Shown here piece by piece: positions 30,340 to 41,544 of a stretch of 64,000 nucleotides of DNA. A program made the translations under genes and the position numbers. Position 1 is the first letter of the stretch, and the number at the start of each line of letters is the position of its first letter. The stretch is from Hankyongella ginsenosidimutans (GTDB lineage: Bacteria; Pseudomonadota; Alphaproteobacteria; Sphingomonadales; Sphingomonadaceae), in assembly GCF_005144965.1 (NCBI RefSeq), contig NZ_CP039704.1, forward strand, positions 2,650,001 to 2,714,000, written 5' to 3'. The notes under the pieces were generated by a model. That model did no database searches and was not told where the DNA came from. It saw nothing but the letters and a program-made list of their open reading frames with translations.

Positions 30340-32009
30340 GGCACGGGCTCCTGCTTTGCCTTGCGGCGCTTGCCGCCTTGGGTGTCGGGGATGTCGAGCT
30401 TCAGCGCCGCCGTCACTTCGGCCTTGGCGTGGTCGCTGAAGGCACGGTCGAGCGCGGCGCGGGCCTTCGCCCAGCATTTCATTGCATCGGGCGTGCTGTC
30501 GCCGTCCTCGGGCAGGCCGGCGAAGCGGTCGAACAGAGCCAGCGTCGCGTGGCGCAGCCCGTCGCGCCAGTCCCGGAGGTGCGTCTGCTGCGGGTCATCG
30601 GGTGCCCGTGCCAGCTTATCGAGCCAGGTGCGGAACAGCGGTTCAGTCTCGGCCCAGAAGGCCGACTGGGCATCGACCGACAGATCGAGCGATGCGTCCT
30701 CCCGCACACGGAACTGCTCGGTTCCATTGGCATCGCGCGAGAAGACGCCGGCACGGACGCGGCGGATGGCAAGGCCGAGGGCCGCGGCGGCGACGCCTGC
30801 CGCCTCGATCGCGGCGCTGGCCCGGCTCAGCCAGGCCTTCCGGTCCTCCGGCTGATCGAAGGCGAACCAGGGGACACGATCATCGACCCAGGCGCACGCC
30901 TTCATATTGTCCATGTCATAGCCCCAGGCGCTGACGTCGGCGCGCGGGTCGACCTCGAGGTCGCGGCGCTTGTCGTCCCACGCCGCGACGCTCCGGCTGG
31001 CCTCGACGCTGCCGCCGCCCCAGATGCCGAGCCAGCCCCGATAGCCGCGGCTGCCGGGATTGGGGTGGACGGGGAAGCGCACGCCTTTGGGGTCGGTGCG
31101 ATAGGGCGACAGCGGGTGCGTCCAGTCGGTGTAGTTCGCGCCGTAATTCTGGGTGCGATACTGGCGCACGATGCCGAAATCGGCCGGGCCGCCGAGCGCG
31201 CAGACCCCTTCCCGCTCGACCGCAAGACGGATGCGGCGCGGACAGGCGAAGAACGGCAGCCAGTCCGTGACCCGGTCCGGGCCGACCACGACCTTCTTGT
31301 CGGACACCAGCGTCGGCGCGAGCCAGGGAAGGCCAGCGGCCAGCGTGGATCGTCCGCCGGCCATGTCGCCGGCCGTTCCCGCGCCATCGGCACATTGGCC
31401 CACAGCCGCTGCCAGAGTGACCCGGCCTCGCGCGGGGCGATCAGCGTGGTCAGCGGCCCGCCGCCGCGCATCGACGTGCGGTGCCCAGCACCGCCGGAGG
31501 GCGCATAGGTCTGCAGCGTGATCAGCGCGGCATAGGCATAAGGCAGACAAAGCGCGGCGGTGCGATCGCGCTTGATGAACAGGTCGGTGTTCTTGGTCAG
31601 CGTGATCGCGCCGGGAGAATCGATCAGCAGCTGGGCGACCTCTTTTCTTCCGCGTCCGGCAACGGGTCATGGTCTTGAAAGGCGAGCGGGCCATCTCCGT
31701 CGCCATTGAAGTGCGGCACGAGAGGTGCCAGGGCCTGCGCCAGCCCGTCGGGGCTCGGCGGCTCCCGCCAGCCCCGGCGCCAGCGCACGGCATCGGCCGC
31801 CGGCCACGCGGCCGCGAGGATGCCGATCAGCCACTCCGTCACCGCCGCATTCCAGTCGGGCCGGGGAAGGCGAGCGCCTCGACACAGTCGTCATCGATCG
31901 GGCCGTCATTGGTCTTGCCCGGCGCGATCATCGGCAGCGCCACCCAGGCAAAGCCGCTCAGTCGCCGCCGGACCGGTAGCCACGGCGACGTCAGCAGGTT
32001 GAACGTCAT
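30336..32009 (-). CDS. cse1: Cse1 (CasA) Cascade large subunit (frameshifts)
   Basis: PAM recognition and Cas3 recruitment. It starts at MTFNLLTSPWLPVRRRLSGF with AAGGAGG upstream. Frame changes near 31860, 31650 and 31380 lead through ALCLPYAYAALITLQTYAPS, TSMRGGGPLTTLIAPR and QYRTQNYGANYTDWTHPLSP. After that, about 340 codons are unbroken to KRRKAKQEPVP. About 557 codons, normal for the family. It is the first gene of the minus-strand cas operon; a promoter candidate lies at 32038-32066. Confidence 0.94.
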
Positions 32010-34842
32010 GAGTCCTCCTTGCGATCTACGCGAGAGAACGTTAGAAGAACATAAAGACGTTGTAAAGCGAGTTGCGGTCCTGACGACTCCCGATTTCATC
32101 GCCCTTTACTGGGGAAAGGCGCGGCCGCAGGCGGCGGGCCCGGAGTGGCATCCGCTCGCCTACCACGCGCTGGACGTCGCGGCGTCCATGGCGGCGCTGC
32201 TCGACGCCTGGCCGCATCTGCTCACCCGGATCGCGCGGCATGCGGGACTGAGCGATGTGGTGGCGCGGCGCTGGCTCATCGCGGTGGCCGCGCTGCACGA
32301 CCTCGGCAAAGGGGCTGATGCCTTTCAGCGAAAGGCGGGCGACGAATTGTGGATGTCTGCCAGCCTCTGGCCCGCTGGACGGAGCCGGCCCCAGCCCCTC
32401 GGCTTCGATCATGGAGCCTTCGCCTGGCCGCTGTGGGAGGAAATCAAGGGGCCGGAAATCCTGCGCCTCCGGGATGAGCAAGCGCAACATCGGTTCATGG
32501 AGTGGCTGGTCTGCGCCTGGTCGCATCATGGCGCGCCGATCGCTCATCAACACCCGATCCTGGCTGACTTTGTTTCACAGTCGAGTATCGAGGCCACGGC
32601 GGCGTTCGTCACGGCGCTCGCCAAGCTGCTCGCCCTCGACGAAGCCGAGACGCGCCTGTCGCCGCCGGCAGACGACAACGAGGACGGGCCGCCGCCAACC
32701 GAGACCTGGCTGGTCGCGGGCCTGTGCATCCTTGCCGACTGGCTGGGCAGCAGCCAGCGCTGGTTCCCCTATCGGGCCGGTCGAAGGCCTTGCCGCCTAC
32801 TGGGCCCGGGCGCAGCAGCAGGCGGGTCGCGCCGTCCAGCAGGCCGGGCTGCTCAACGCGCCCCTGCCGCTGACCTTGCCGTCTCCACGCTGCTGCCTGC
32901 GGGCGCGCAGGCAACGCCGCTCCAGCAGGCGGCGGCTGACCTGCCGCTCGATGACGGCCCCACGCTCGTCATCCTCGAGGACCTGACCGGCGCAGGCAAG
33001 ACCGAGGCAGCGCTGCTGCTCGCCCACCGCCTGATGGCGCAGGGCAAGGCGACCGGCCTCTACTGGGCTCTGCCGACCAAGGCGAGCGCCAACATGCTCT
33101 TCACCCGCCTCGCCAGCGCCTATCGCCAGCTGTTCGCGCCCGACACGCACCCCACGCTGACGCTGGCCCATGATGCAGCCGATCTTCATCCCGACTTTGC
33201 GGCGCTGACGATGGCGCAGACCCTGGCCGCGGCCGACGATGGCGGCTATGGCGGCGACGCCGCATCCGCCTCGGCCCAGGCCTGCGCCTGGCTGCACGAT
33301 GACCGGCGCAAGACCTTCCTCTCGCAGATCGGCGTCGGCACCATCGACCAGGCGCTGCTCGGCGTGCTGCCCACCCGCTTCAACAGCCTGAGGCTCGCCG
33401 GGCTCGCCAGCCAGCTGCTGGTCATCGACGAGGTGCACAGCTTCGACACCTACACCACCGAACTCATCACCACGCTGCTCGGCTTCCAGGCGGCGCTCGG
33501 CGGCAGTGCTGTTCTGCTGTCGGCAACGCTGACCCGCACGGTCAAGACGAAGCTGCTCGCGGCCTTTGATGCCGGCCGGCGGGGACGGACGCATGCGGTC
33601 ACCCGGGCGCAGTGCGACGCCTTTCCCATGGTCAGCCGGCTCGACGCCAGCGGCGTTGTCGAGCAGCCGATCGCCTCGTCGCGCGGCACGCGGCGCGACC
33701 TTGCCGTCGAGCGCCTCGAGAGTGAGCAGGCGGCGCTCGATACGGTTATCGGCGCGGCCCGCGCCGGGCTGTGTGCGGTGTGGATCCGCAACAGCGTCCA
33801 GGATGCGATCGATGCCTGGACGCGCCTCAAGGCGCGCGCGCCGGACCTGACGCCGGCCCTGTTCCACGCGCGCTTCACCCGAGCGGACCGGGCGCGCATC
33901 GAGACGGCGGTCGTCAAGCGCTTCGGCAAGGCGAGCACGGACGATGAACGCCGCGGGCAGATCCTCGTTGCTACCCAAGTGGTCGAGCAGTCTCTGGATC
34001 TGGACTTCGATGTCATGGTCAGCGACCTGGCCCTTCGACCTGCTGGTGCAGCGCGCCGGCCGGCTGCAGCGCCACGACCGGGGCCGCGCCCCGCGCCCGT
34101 CCTGCGCCTGCTGGCACCCGACCCCGACGTGGTGGTCGATGAAAAGTGGCTTTCCAGCCTGCTCCCCGTGCCGGACGGGTCTATCAAAACCATGCCCGGC
34201 TGTGGTCGAGCCTCCAGGTCGCCATGGCCGGGCTGAACCTTCGAAGCGCGAACCCGCGCCTGCTGCTCGAGCAGGCGTTGGAGGATGCGGAAATCGCCCC
34301 GCGCTGCCCCGGTCCTGGAGCGTTTTGTTGACAAGGCAGCGGGGACCGCCTCCGCACAGCGCGCCGCGGCGGGTCGGCACTGCGGGTGGACGGTGGGTTC
34401 GCTGCCGCATCCAGTAGCTACATGGACGAGGACCGCGCCCGCACCCGGCTGGGAGAGGTGATGGTCCGGCTGAGGCTCGGCTGCTGGGACGGCACGCGAC
34501 TCATGCCGCTCGCGCGCGTTCAGGGGACTCTGACAGCGGGGCACGCCCGTTGACAGCATAATGGATGAACCAACCGACTGGCGGCTCTCGGAACTGCAGC
34601 TGCCCTATCGCCAGGCGGCGTCAGAGGTGACACTGGATGACGCCGGGCTTGCCGCCGCCATAAACGCGACACGAGCGCAGTGGCCGCGTGCGCTCGCTGC
34701 CGCGTCCGATCTACTGCTCATACCGCTGCTGCCGGATGGGGCTGGCGGCTGGACCGGCCGCCTTCGCGACTCCACCGATGCCGAGCAGCGCTTGATCTAT
34801 TCGCGGGTCACGGGCCTTCAATTTCTCACGAACCGGCGCTGA
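32008..34842 (+). CDS. cas3: Cas3 HD nuclease-helicase, type I-E (frameshifts)
   Basis: Degrades DNA unwound after Cascade recruitment. HD domain: WHPLAYHALDVAASMAALL, AALHDLGKGADAFQRK and FDHGAFAW. Helicase: EDLTGAGKTEAAL (Walker A), VIDEVHSFDTYTTELI (DEVH), LLSATLTRTVKTK and ATQVVEQSLDLDFDVMVSDL. Frame changes near 32785 (possibly), 34028, 34180 and 34300-34540 are needed. The tail VDGGFAAASSSYMDEDRART and MDEPTDWRLSELQLPYRQAA ends at 34842. About 940 codons. The ATG at 32008 makes MSPPCDLRERTLEE, which is not family-like. FIALYWGKARP near 32100 is the first family block, so the start is uncertain. Confidence 0.93.
32038..32066 (-). promoter_or_regulatory. Likely promoter of the cse1-cas2 operon
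   Basis: On the minus strand TTTACA (32061-32066), 17 bases, then TAACGT (32038-32043). A transcript would start about 20 bases before the cse1 ATG. It overlaps the apparent N-terminal codons of cas3, which suggests the true cas3 start is further right. Confidence 0.5.
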
Positions 34843-34883
34843 CCCTTGCGGCACTGCCCAGCATCAAGCCCGAGCCTCTTCGT

Positions 34884-34946
34884 TAGAGCCTGATCGGTTG
34901 AGGTTGAAGCATGATTGCTTCAATCGATAGCGTGAATCAGGCTCTA
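34884..34946. repeat. Hairpin repeat with TAGAGCCTGAT ends
   Basis: TAGAGCCTGAT at the left is inverted as ATCAGGCTCTA at the right. An inner stem TTGAAGC-ATGATT-GCTTCAA lies between them. It is in the gap after cas3 and shares its core with the ends of the 19826 element. There is no coding content. Confidence 0.65.
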
Positions 34947-34955
34947 TTCAATATA

Positions 34956-35006
34956 TTAGACCTTGATCGTTTCAGATTGATTCAATCTGAAACGATCAAG
35001 GTCTAA
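34956..35006. repeat. Perfect 51-base palindrome
   Basis: Arms of 25 bases (starting TTAGACCTTGATCGTTTCAG) around a single central base. It could act as a bidirectional terminator for cas3 (plus) and the Rhs fragment (minus), but there is no T run. It is more likely a mobile or repetitive palindrome. The Rhs fragment's stop lies inside it. Confidence 0.75.
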
Positions 35007-36810
35007 TCGGCGCATCTGTAGCGGGAAGATATCGGGCAGGATTCAGCTTCGCTTCCGTCGTAGCTGTTGGCGGCGGCCAGGGTGCCGGCGGCACTGCTCA
35101 CCGCCACCACCGAGCCCTGGTGGTCCGTGTGCAGGCCGCGACGGTCCGTCAGCCCCGAGCCCTCGTACCAGAACAGAGGGTCGTCCACCTGCGCGTCGCT
35201 GCCATGCACATAGCGCCGCCGCAGCACGCCCGTCACGTCATACAGCCGCCCCAGCGGATCATAGCGCAGCGTCGCGCTCAAAGCACCGGACACCCCAACC
35301 AGCCGGTTCTCGACATCGTACAGATAGCTGCCCCGGCTGTCCCCGGTCAGGTTGCCGTTCGCATCATAGCTGAACGCCAGCCCGCCCGCCGAGGTATACT
35401 GGTTCAGGCCATTGACCGCATAGGCCCGGCTGATGCTGGAATAGCCGTTCCAGGCGTAACGGTCGTTCGAGCGGGCACGGCTGACCAGCTGACCCGCCGG
35501 GTTATAGCCGAAGTCCAAGCGCAGGTCGTCTGCCGTGCCCGCCAGATCGTGGCTGAGGCTCTGCAGACGGCTGATCCCGTCATAGCCATAGGCCGCCCCC
35601 ACAGCCCCCAGCGCCTGCTGCGTGCGCCGGCCCTGCGCATCGTACCCGAAGGTCGCAACACCGCCGCCGTTCGCCGACACCGACTGCAGACGCCGCGCGC
35701 CATCATAGGCATAGTCGAACCGGGTCCCGTCCGGGTGCGTCACCTGCGTGCGGTCCCCGGCCGCGTTGTAGGCGTAACCCAGCGTCCGGCTCACCCCGTC
35801 CAGGGTGATCGTCTGCGCCGTCACACGCCCAAAGGCGTCGTAGCTGTTCGTCACCCCGGCCCGCTCGCCGAGTCGAACCGGGCAGCGGTCTGCAGCCCGC
35901 GCACATCGTAGCCGTAATAGACGTCGCGGGTGTGCATCGGGTCAAGCCCCGCGCGCTCCGGCACCACCTTGCGGGTCATCCGGTTCATCGCGTCGTAGGT
36001 AAAGAGCAAAGACGTGTTGTCGCGCTTGCGCAGGCTCACGCGGTTGCCATTGGCATCATAGCCATAGCTCTCATAGTCGGTCGCACTCACCTGCCCGACG
36101 CTGGTCTTCGACGGAAGTTCCACTGCAACAGGCGATCATGCCCATCGTAGCTCATGCTGGCAAGATTACCGTTGGCGTCTTTGACCGATGCCCGCTGGCC
36201 GTTCGGCGTGTAGGTGTAGGTCGCATAATCCTGCTGCAGCGACGTGCCATAGCCTTGCTGGATTTTGAGCAGCTGCCCTGCAGCGTCATAATTATTTTGG
36301 TGATGCGGTCGGGTCCTTCACTGCCTTGGGAACCCAGGCTACACGCATCGCTCCCGGAAGCGGGAAGCGCAGCCAGGTTCATGCGTACGGTTTGACATAC
36401 AAGACGACTGCGGGCGTCGAAACTGCGGTCGGTAACAGAATAGTTTGAGCCGCCCGATGACACCGCCTCGCGCACCGGATCGCGCGCTGCATTATACGCT
36501 GTGTCCATGCGACTGGTGACCGTCATGGTTGCAGCATAGGGATCGGTCAGCGTGCCGATTTCCACGGACAAAACTTTGTCGTCGGCATCGCGGTACGTGA
36601 AGCGCTTAGCAATCCGGTTGCCCGCGATGCCTGCTGCCGAGATTTCCCAAGTTTTTCTGCCGAGAATATCGTACCGGAAGTATTCCGCATCAGCGGCACC
36701 CGGCAACGGCCCGTCCTTACTCAGTAGGCGGCCCGCGTCGTCATAGCTGAATGTGGTGGTGAGCGAGATGCCTTGAGCGCCGTCGATGCGGGTTTCGGTA
36801 AGCGGCAGCC
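35003..36810 (-). pseudogene. Orphan Rhs/YD-repeat fragment (truncated at both ends, frameshifts)
   Basis: Many YD repeats are visible: FSYDDAGRLLSKDG, AYNAAGDRTQVTHPDGTRFD, GYDAQGRRTQQALG, FSYDANGNLTGDSRGSYLYD and YDPLGRLYDVTGVLRRRYVH. The block TDHQGSVVAVSSAAGTLAAA is the usual run-up to an Rhs C-terminal core, but the reading ends in the 34956 palindrome before the PxxxxDPLGL border. There is no signal or Rhs N-terminus upstream of about 36810. Breaks lie near 36290, 36150, 35870 and 35040. It is an Rhs core leftover, distinct in sequence from the giant gene at 53554. Confidence 0.75.
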
Positions 36811-36989
36811 TCTGGGTCTACCAGGAAGGTCCAGCACTCCCCGCCGGAACAAAGCTCATGGTCAACTCCCAGATCCTGACCGATGTCTGGGCCAAGCAGG
36901 AAAACCGGGTGAACCTTGGTAGCGGAACGCCGGTCAGGACCCTGATATTCCACGCCGGCGATGCCCCAAAGGATGCGACCCTCGGCTAG
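36786..36989 (+). CDS. Small hypothetical ORF of unknown origin
   Basis: An open frame of 67 codons, MRVSVSGSLWVYQEGPALPA then MVNSQILTDVWAKQENRVNL, with ordinary G+C-rich codon use. I do not recognise it. It overlaps the edge of the Rhs fragment on the other strand and could be the end of a gene cut by a rearrangement. 36990-37084 holds nothing I can support. Confidence 0.3.
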   Translation: MRVSVSGSLWVYQEGPALPAGTKLMVNSQILTDVWAKQENRVNLGSGTPVRTLIFHAGDAPKDATLG

Positions 36990-37084
36990 CGAGATCGTGT
37001 TTTACGCGAACAAGCCGGTCGGCGCAGTTTGCAGTGAGGAATCCGCTCAAACGCGCCGGACCCGGTGGAGGGAGCGCTTTTGAA

Positions 37085-37111
37085 ATTACGGTGCCAAAAT
37101 TTCACCGTAAT
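37085..37111. repeat. ATTACGGTG inverted repeat
   Basis: ATTACGGTG and CACCGTAAT are separated by nine bases, and a further partial copy GGTACCGTAAT follows at 37116-37126. Repeated short motifs of this kind occur at the ends of some insertion sequences. No transposase is adjacent, so this may be a relic end. Confidence 0.45.
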
Positions 37112-37162
37112 CACTGGTACCGTAATCCCACATTTTAACGGAGCAGGTCACTGCCGGGACTG

Positions 37163-37735
37163 CTACTCCGGCCGGGCCTGCCGCAGCTGATAAAAGATCC
37201 CGCTCTCGTCATAGCCGGTCAGCTCCAGCACCCCGCTCACGGTTAACACCCGCGTGTCGCTGGTCTGAAAGGGCGTGTCGGCATAGACCTCGATGAACTG
37301 GTTGGGCGCAGCGTGGAAGTGGAACGGGCAGCCGGGCGGATAGGCAAGCAGCACGAAATGCTTCTGGGTGCGCTCAGCGGAGAGCGGCATCATCCACCCG
37401 GCGACGGTGATGCGCTTACCCGCCAGCGCCTTCACCTGCGGCGTGAATTGCGGCTTGGAGACGATAAAGCCTTGGGCATCCTTGCGCGTGGTCTCGCCGG
37501 TTGCTTCAAGCACCTTCCAGGAGACCCCGCCATCTGGCGTCGCAGCCGGCTTCCACACGTCCTCGACCACACGGGCAGCCTTGTCGTCGGAAGACGGTGC
37601 CGCGCCGTAGGTTTGCATGGCCGCTTCTATGATGGCAGGATTGCGCTTGGTCCCCAGCACGGCTGCTGAGACCGCCTGAACCACGTTGAGGCCGCCCACG
37701 ACGGTAAGGATCAGCAATGCGGCCTTCCAGCTCAT
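37163..37735 (-). CDS. DUF3299 secreted protein
   Basis: Intact 190-residue protein. It starts at MSWKAALLILTVVGGLNVVQ (signal anchor), with GAGGAA upstream; an ATG eight codons earlier is possible. The DUF3299 core is VAGWMMPLSAERTQKHFVLL and AYPPGCPFHFHAAPNQFIEV, with cysteine and histidines that could bind metal. DUF3299 genes sit next to ABC genes in zinc-starvation operons (for example PA4063-PA4066 of Pseudomonas aeruginosa, from memory). The same order is seen here. Confidence 0.8.
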   Translation of the reverse strand: MSWKAALLILTVVGGLNVVQAVSAAVLGTKRNPAIIEAAMQTYGAAPSSDDKAARVVEDVWKPAATPDGGVSWKVLEATGETTRKDAQGFIVSKPQFTPQVKALAGKRITVAGWMMPLSAERTQKHFVLLAYPPGCPFHFHAAPNQFIEVYADTPFQTSDTRVLTVSGVLELTGYDESGIFYQLRQARPE

Positions 37736-37761
37736 TTCGGCAAGTTCCTCTCTGATCATGG

Positions 37762-39010
37762 TCAAGTGGCCCGTGCCAGCACGCGGGCGGGATCGATACG
37801 GTAGACGGCGAGCCCCGGGACCAGCGCGGCGAGTGCACCAATACCGACGACTGAAACCGCCAGCGCCGCTTCGGCAGGCAGGGGTGCCAGGCGGCAAGAC
37901 CAAGCTCCGCCAGTACCGGGAAGCTGGCGCGGGCGAGCATCATCAGGCTGTGTGCTGTAATCCAGCCCAGTATTGTTCCGATAATCGCGGTAAGCACGCC
38001 CTCGAGCAGCACCGTGCCGAACACCTGCCCCGGCTTGCGCCCATGACCCGCAGCAGCGCAAGATTGCCCTCGCGGCTGCGCACCATGCCGACCAGCGCGA
38101 CCAGAATCGCGAGTCCGCCAGTCGCCGCAAGCAGCCAGGCGAAGATCCGCAGCCCCTCCAGACTCGCGCCGAGAAGATCGAGCAGCCGTGCGGTTTCGGT
38201 CGCGGGGACGGCGGCCTGCAGTGCACTCTGCCGGTTGATCATCGCCGGCACCCGCATCGCTCCCGCGGCATTGCGATAGGTGACGAGCAGCGCGGTCAGT
38301 TCGGGTTCGAGCGATTCCGGCCCGGCCGCCTCATGCTGGTCGTGGCCGTGATCGTGATCGGCTTCGTGATGGTCGCCGTCCTCGTGGTGTCCCTCGATCC
38401 CGTGAACCTGCCACACACTTTCGACACTGGTGAGGATCAGGCGATCTGCCACACCTCCGGTGGGCCAAGATGCCGACAGTGGTGAACGGCGCATGGTCGT
38501 GACCCTGTTTCTGCCCCTCCTCCTCGGCGAGTCCGTGGCTGCCGATGAACTTCTGGCCGACTTCAGCTCCTGTTGCGCGCGCGGCCTCGGCGCCAAGCAC
38601 CGCCTCCATCGGCGCCGCGAAGCTGCGGCCTTGGGCGAGCTTGAGATCATACAGAGCTGCAAAGCCCGCATCGGAGCCAACGATCCGGTAGCCGCGGAAA
38701 TTGTCCCCAGCGCCAGTGGCACCACCCGCGCCACGCTCGGATCGCGTTCTAGCACCGTGCGGGCCTCGAGCGGGATGTTGCCGGTCGGTTGGTCGACATG
38801 GAAGATGCTCGAGAGGATGAGCTGCAGCGGCGATCCCTTGGCCCCGACCACCAGATCGACCCCTTGCGCGTCACGGTCGAACCGCTCGCTCGCCTGCTCG
38901 CTCACCTGCACCAGCAGGACGAGCATCGCGACCGCAATCGCCAGCAGCAGCAGGTTGAGCGCGGTGGTCAGCGGCCGGTCGCGCAGATAGGCAAGAGCGA
39001 GGCCGATCAT
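37762..39010 (-). CDS. FtsX/MacB-type ABC permease (frameshifts)
   Basis: It starts at MIGLALAYLRDRPLTTALNL with a periplasmic domain after helix 1 (DAQGVDLVVGAKGSPLQLIL). A histidine-rich loop lies near 38340-38400 (HGIEGHHEDGDHHEADHDHG), consistent with zinc binding. C-terminal helices follow; a frame change near 38040 and 37890 leads to AVYRIDPARVLARAT. Other breaks are near 38640 and 38460. About 415 codons. The ATG overlaps the probable stop of the split ATPase gene. Confidence 0.82.
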
Positions 39011-39587
39011 GCCGGGAGTCGCCCTTCACGCAATGTCAGAGTCCGGGGAAATTCGGGCGCAGACGATCATCATGCGTGGCGACGATCAGGGTCGCACCAG
39101 TCTCCTCGGCCAGCTCGATCAACAGGTTGGCCACTCGCGCTGTGTTGTCTTGATCGAGCGCAGAGGTCGGTTCGTCGGCGACGAGGATCGCGGGGCGCAC
39201 CACCAGCGCGCGGGCGATGGCGGCGCGCTGCGCTTCGCCCTGGCTCAGCTGGTGCGGGCGGGCATCAGCGCGGTGGGCAATGCCAAGCCGGTCGAGCATG
39301 CGGTCGATGGCGGGTCTGTTGCTGCTCCCGGTCTGGAGCTTTTGTGCAAGCGCGAGATTGGCGCGCAGGCTCAGGGCCGAGACCAGACGTAATGTCTGGA
39401 ATACGATCCCGAAATGGCGGCGGCGGAGTGTGTCTGCGGCGGCGGCGGAGTGACCAGAGACCATCGTGACGCCACCCAACGTCACCTCGCCTGCATCTGG
39501 ACTGAGGAGGCCACAGAGGCAATTGAGCAGAGTCGACTTGCCCGAGCCGGAGGGGCCGAGCAGCAAGAGACGCTGTAAGCGCTGTCC

Positions 39588-41156
39588 TCAGGCCACGGCG
39601 ATCCACGGCATGAGTTGGCCGACAGCGTTTGCTGGATGACCGCTGGCCAGCTTGGCAAGGGTCTCGGTCAACCAGGTGTGTGGGTTCACGCCCGAGATCT
39701 TGCAGTTTTCAATGAGCGTGGCGATCACCGCCCAGTTGTCGCCGCCTTCGTCGGAGCCTGCGAAAAGCGCATTCTTGCGATTGAGGGCCAGCGGCCGGAT
39801 CGACCGCTCGACAGTGTTGGAATCCAGCTCGACGCGGCCATCATCCAGGAACAGCGACAGTCCGGTCCAGCGGGTCAGCGCGTAGCGGATGGCGTCGGCG
39901 AGCTTGCTCTTGGCGCTGATCTGACGGAGCCGTGCCTCGAGGTAGATGTGCAGATCATCGAGGATGACGCGGGCCTGCCCGTTGCGAATGGCGCGGCGCT
40001 GTTCGGCGGAGGTGCCGCGAACCTCGTTCTCGATCGCGTAGAGCATGGCGATCCTGCGTAGGACCTCGGTCGCGACCGGCGAGCTATCGGCCAGTTCGTA
40101 GAACTTGCGCCGAACATGCGACCAGCAGAAGGCGAGGCTGAGCTGCTGACTGCGCCTGGCGAGCGCGGCATAGCCGCTGTAGCCGTCGACCTGCAGGATG
40201 CCGGAATAGCTCCCAAGGTGCGCTTCGGCGCGCTCACTCTTGCGATCGGGAGCATAGACGTAGGCTACCAGCGGGGATCACCGCCGCCCCATGGTCGATC
40301 GTCGCGAGCATAGGCCCAAAGCTGGCCGGTCTTGGTCCGGCCGCGCCCGGGATCGAGCACCGGGGCAGTCGTCTCGTCAGCGAACAATCGCTGGGATCGT
40401 CGCAGCTCTTCCAGAATACGATCCCGCAAGGGGCGCAGGTACCATGCCGCCCGGCCAACCCAGTCCGCCAGGGTGGACCGGTCAAGCTGGATGCCTTGGC
40501 GGGCGTAAATCTGAGCTTGGCGATAAAGTGGAACATGGTCGGCGTACTTGGCGACCAGCACCTGGGCGATCAGCGCCTCGGTGGGAATGCCGCCCTCGAC
40601 GATCCTCGCGGGCTCGGTGCCTGGACGATCGCGCCCTCGCAAGATCGGCAGCCATAACGCGGACGGCGGGTGACCAGCACGCGGAAGGTGGTGGGCACGA
40701 CATCGAGGCGCTCGGCCACGTCCTCGCCGATCTGGTGGAGTGCGCCGCCACAGCAGGGGCAGGCCCGGATGCCATCAACTTCCTCGACGTCGACAACCTG
40801 TTCGATCCGTTCGAGGTGCGCGGGCAGCGCGCCGCGGTTGGCCTTGCGCGGACGGTCACCTCCGGCCTTCGCCGTCACCGCCTCGCGTGCGGCGCGGGCC
40901 TGGCCCAGTGCCGTCTCGACATCCTCCAGGCCAAGCTGGAGCTGGTCTGGATCGAGCTGCTCGGACTTGCGCCCGAAACGGTGGCGCATGAAGGCCTCAA
41001 TGATCGACTGCAGCCGCTCGATCTCTGCATCGGCCTCGCCCTTGGCGAGCGCAAGATCGGCCCTTGCCGCGCGTTCTGTTGCCAGTGTGCGGGACTGCTC
41101 AGGACGAGCGCGCGGAGCGCTTCGACATCGTTGGGAAGGTCTGCCTCCATGAGCAT
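39588..41156 (-). CDS. tnpC: IS66 transposase TnpC (frameshifts)
   Basis: DDE transposase of IS66. It starts MLMEADLPNDVEALRALVLS. Blocks: MRHRFGRKSEQLDPDQLQLG, CPCCGGALHQIGEDVAERLD (zinc finger), RRPRYGCRSCEGAIVQAPSP, YADHVPLYRQAQIYARQGIQ and LLFADET-like RLFADETTAPVLDPGRGRTK. The C-terminal DDE_Tnp_IS66_C region is TVERSIRPLALNRKNALFAG and PHTWLTETLAKLASGHPANA. Frames change near 41040, 40610, 40270 and 40060. About 520 codons. Confidence 0.92.
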
Positions 41157-41187
41157 GGAGGCAGTGAATCAGGCGCAGAACATCCCG

Positions 41188-41544
41188 TCAACCGGCAATC
41201 TGCGGCGCGATCGGGCGGCGTCCGCCATGCACCCGCCGCCAGTCCAGACCTTCGAGCAATGCGCCCAGTTGGGCTGCCGTCAGCCGCATCACACCATCCT
41301 GGATCGCCGGCCACTTGAACCCGCCGGACTCGAGCTTCTTGGCCATCAGGCACAGCCCGGTGCCGTCCCACCAGACCAGCTTGATGCGGTCCGAGCGCTT
41401 CGCCCGGAAGACATAGATCACGCCGGAATAGGGATCGCCACCGTACTCGGCACCGACCAGAGCGGCCAGGGCGTCAGGCCCTTTGCGGAAATCCACCGGG
41501 CGCGTCGCGACCATCACCCGCGCGCCGACACCTGGCCCGATCAT
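41188..41544 (-). CDS. tnpB: IS66 accessory protein TnpB
   Basis: Intact 118-residue protein. VMVATRPVDFRKGPDALAAL and VIYVFRAKRSDRIKLVWWDG followed by TGLCLMAKKLESGGFKW are diagnostic of the IS66 Orf2 family. It overlaps tnpA by four bases. Confidence 0.96.
   Translation of the reverse strand: MIGPGVGARVMVATRPVDFRKGPDALAALVGAEYGGDPYSGVIYVFRAKRSDRIKLVWWDGTGLCLMAKKLESGGFKWPAIQDGVMRLTAAQLGALLEGLDWRRVHGGRRPIAPQIAG

Noticed and set aside
34956..35006. Calling the 51-base palindrome a rho-independent terminator
   Set aside because: No T run follows the stem on either strand, and relatives of the repeat occur away from gene ends.
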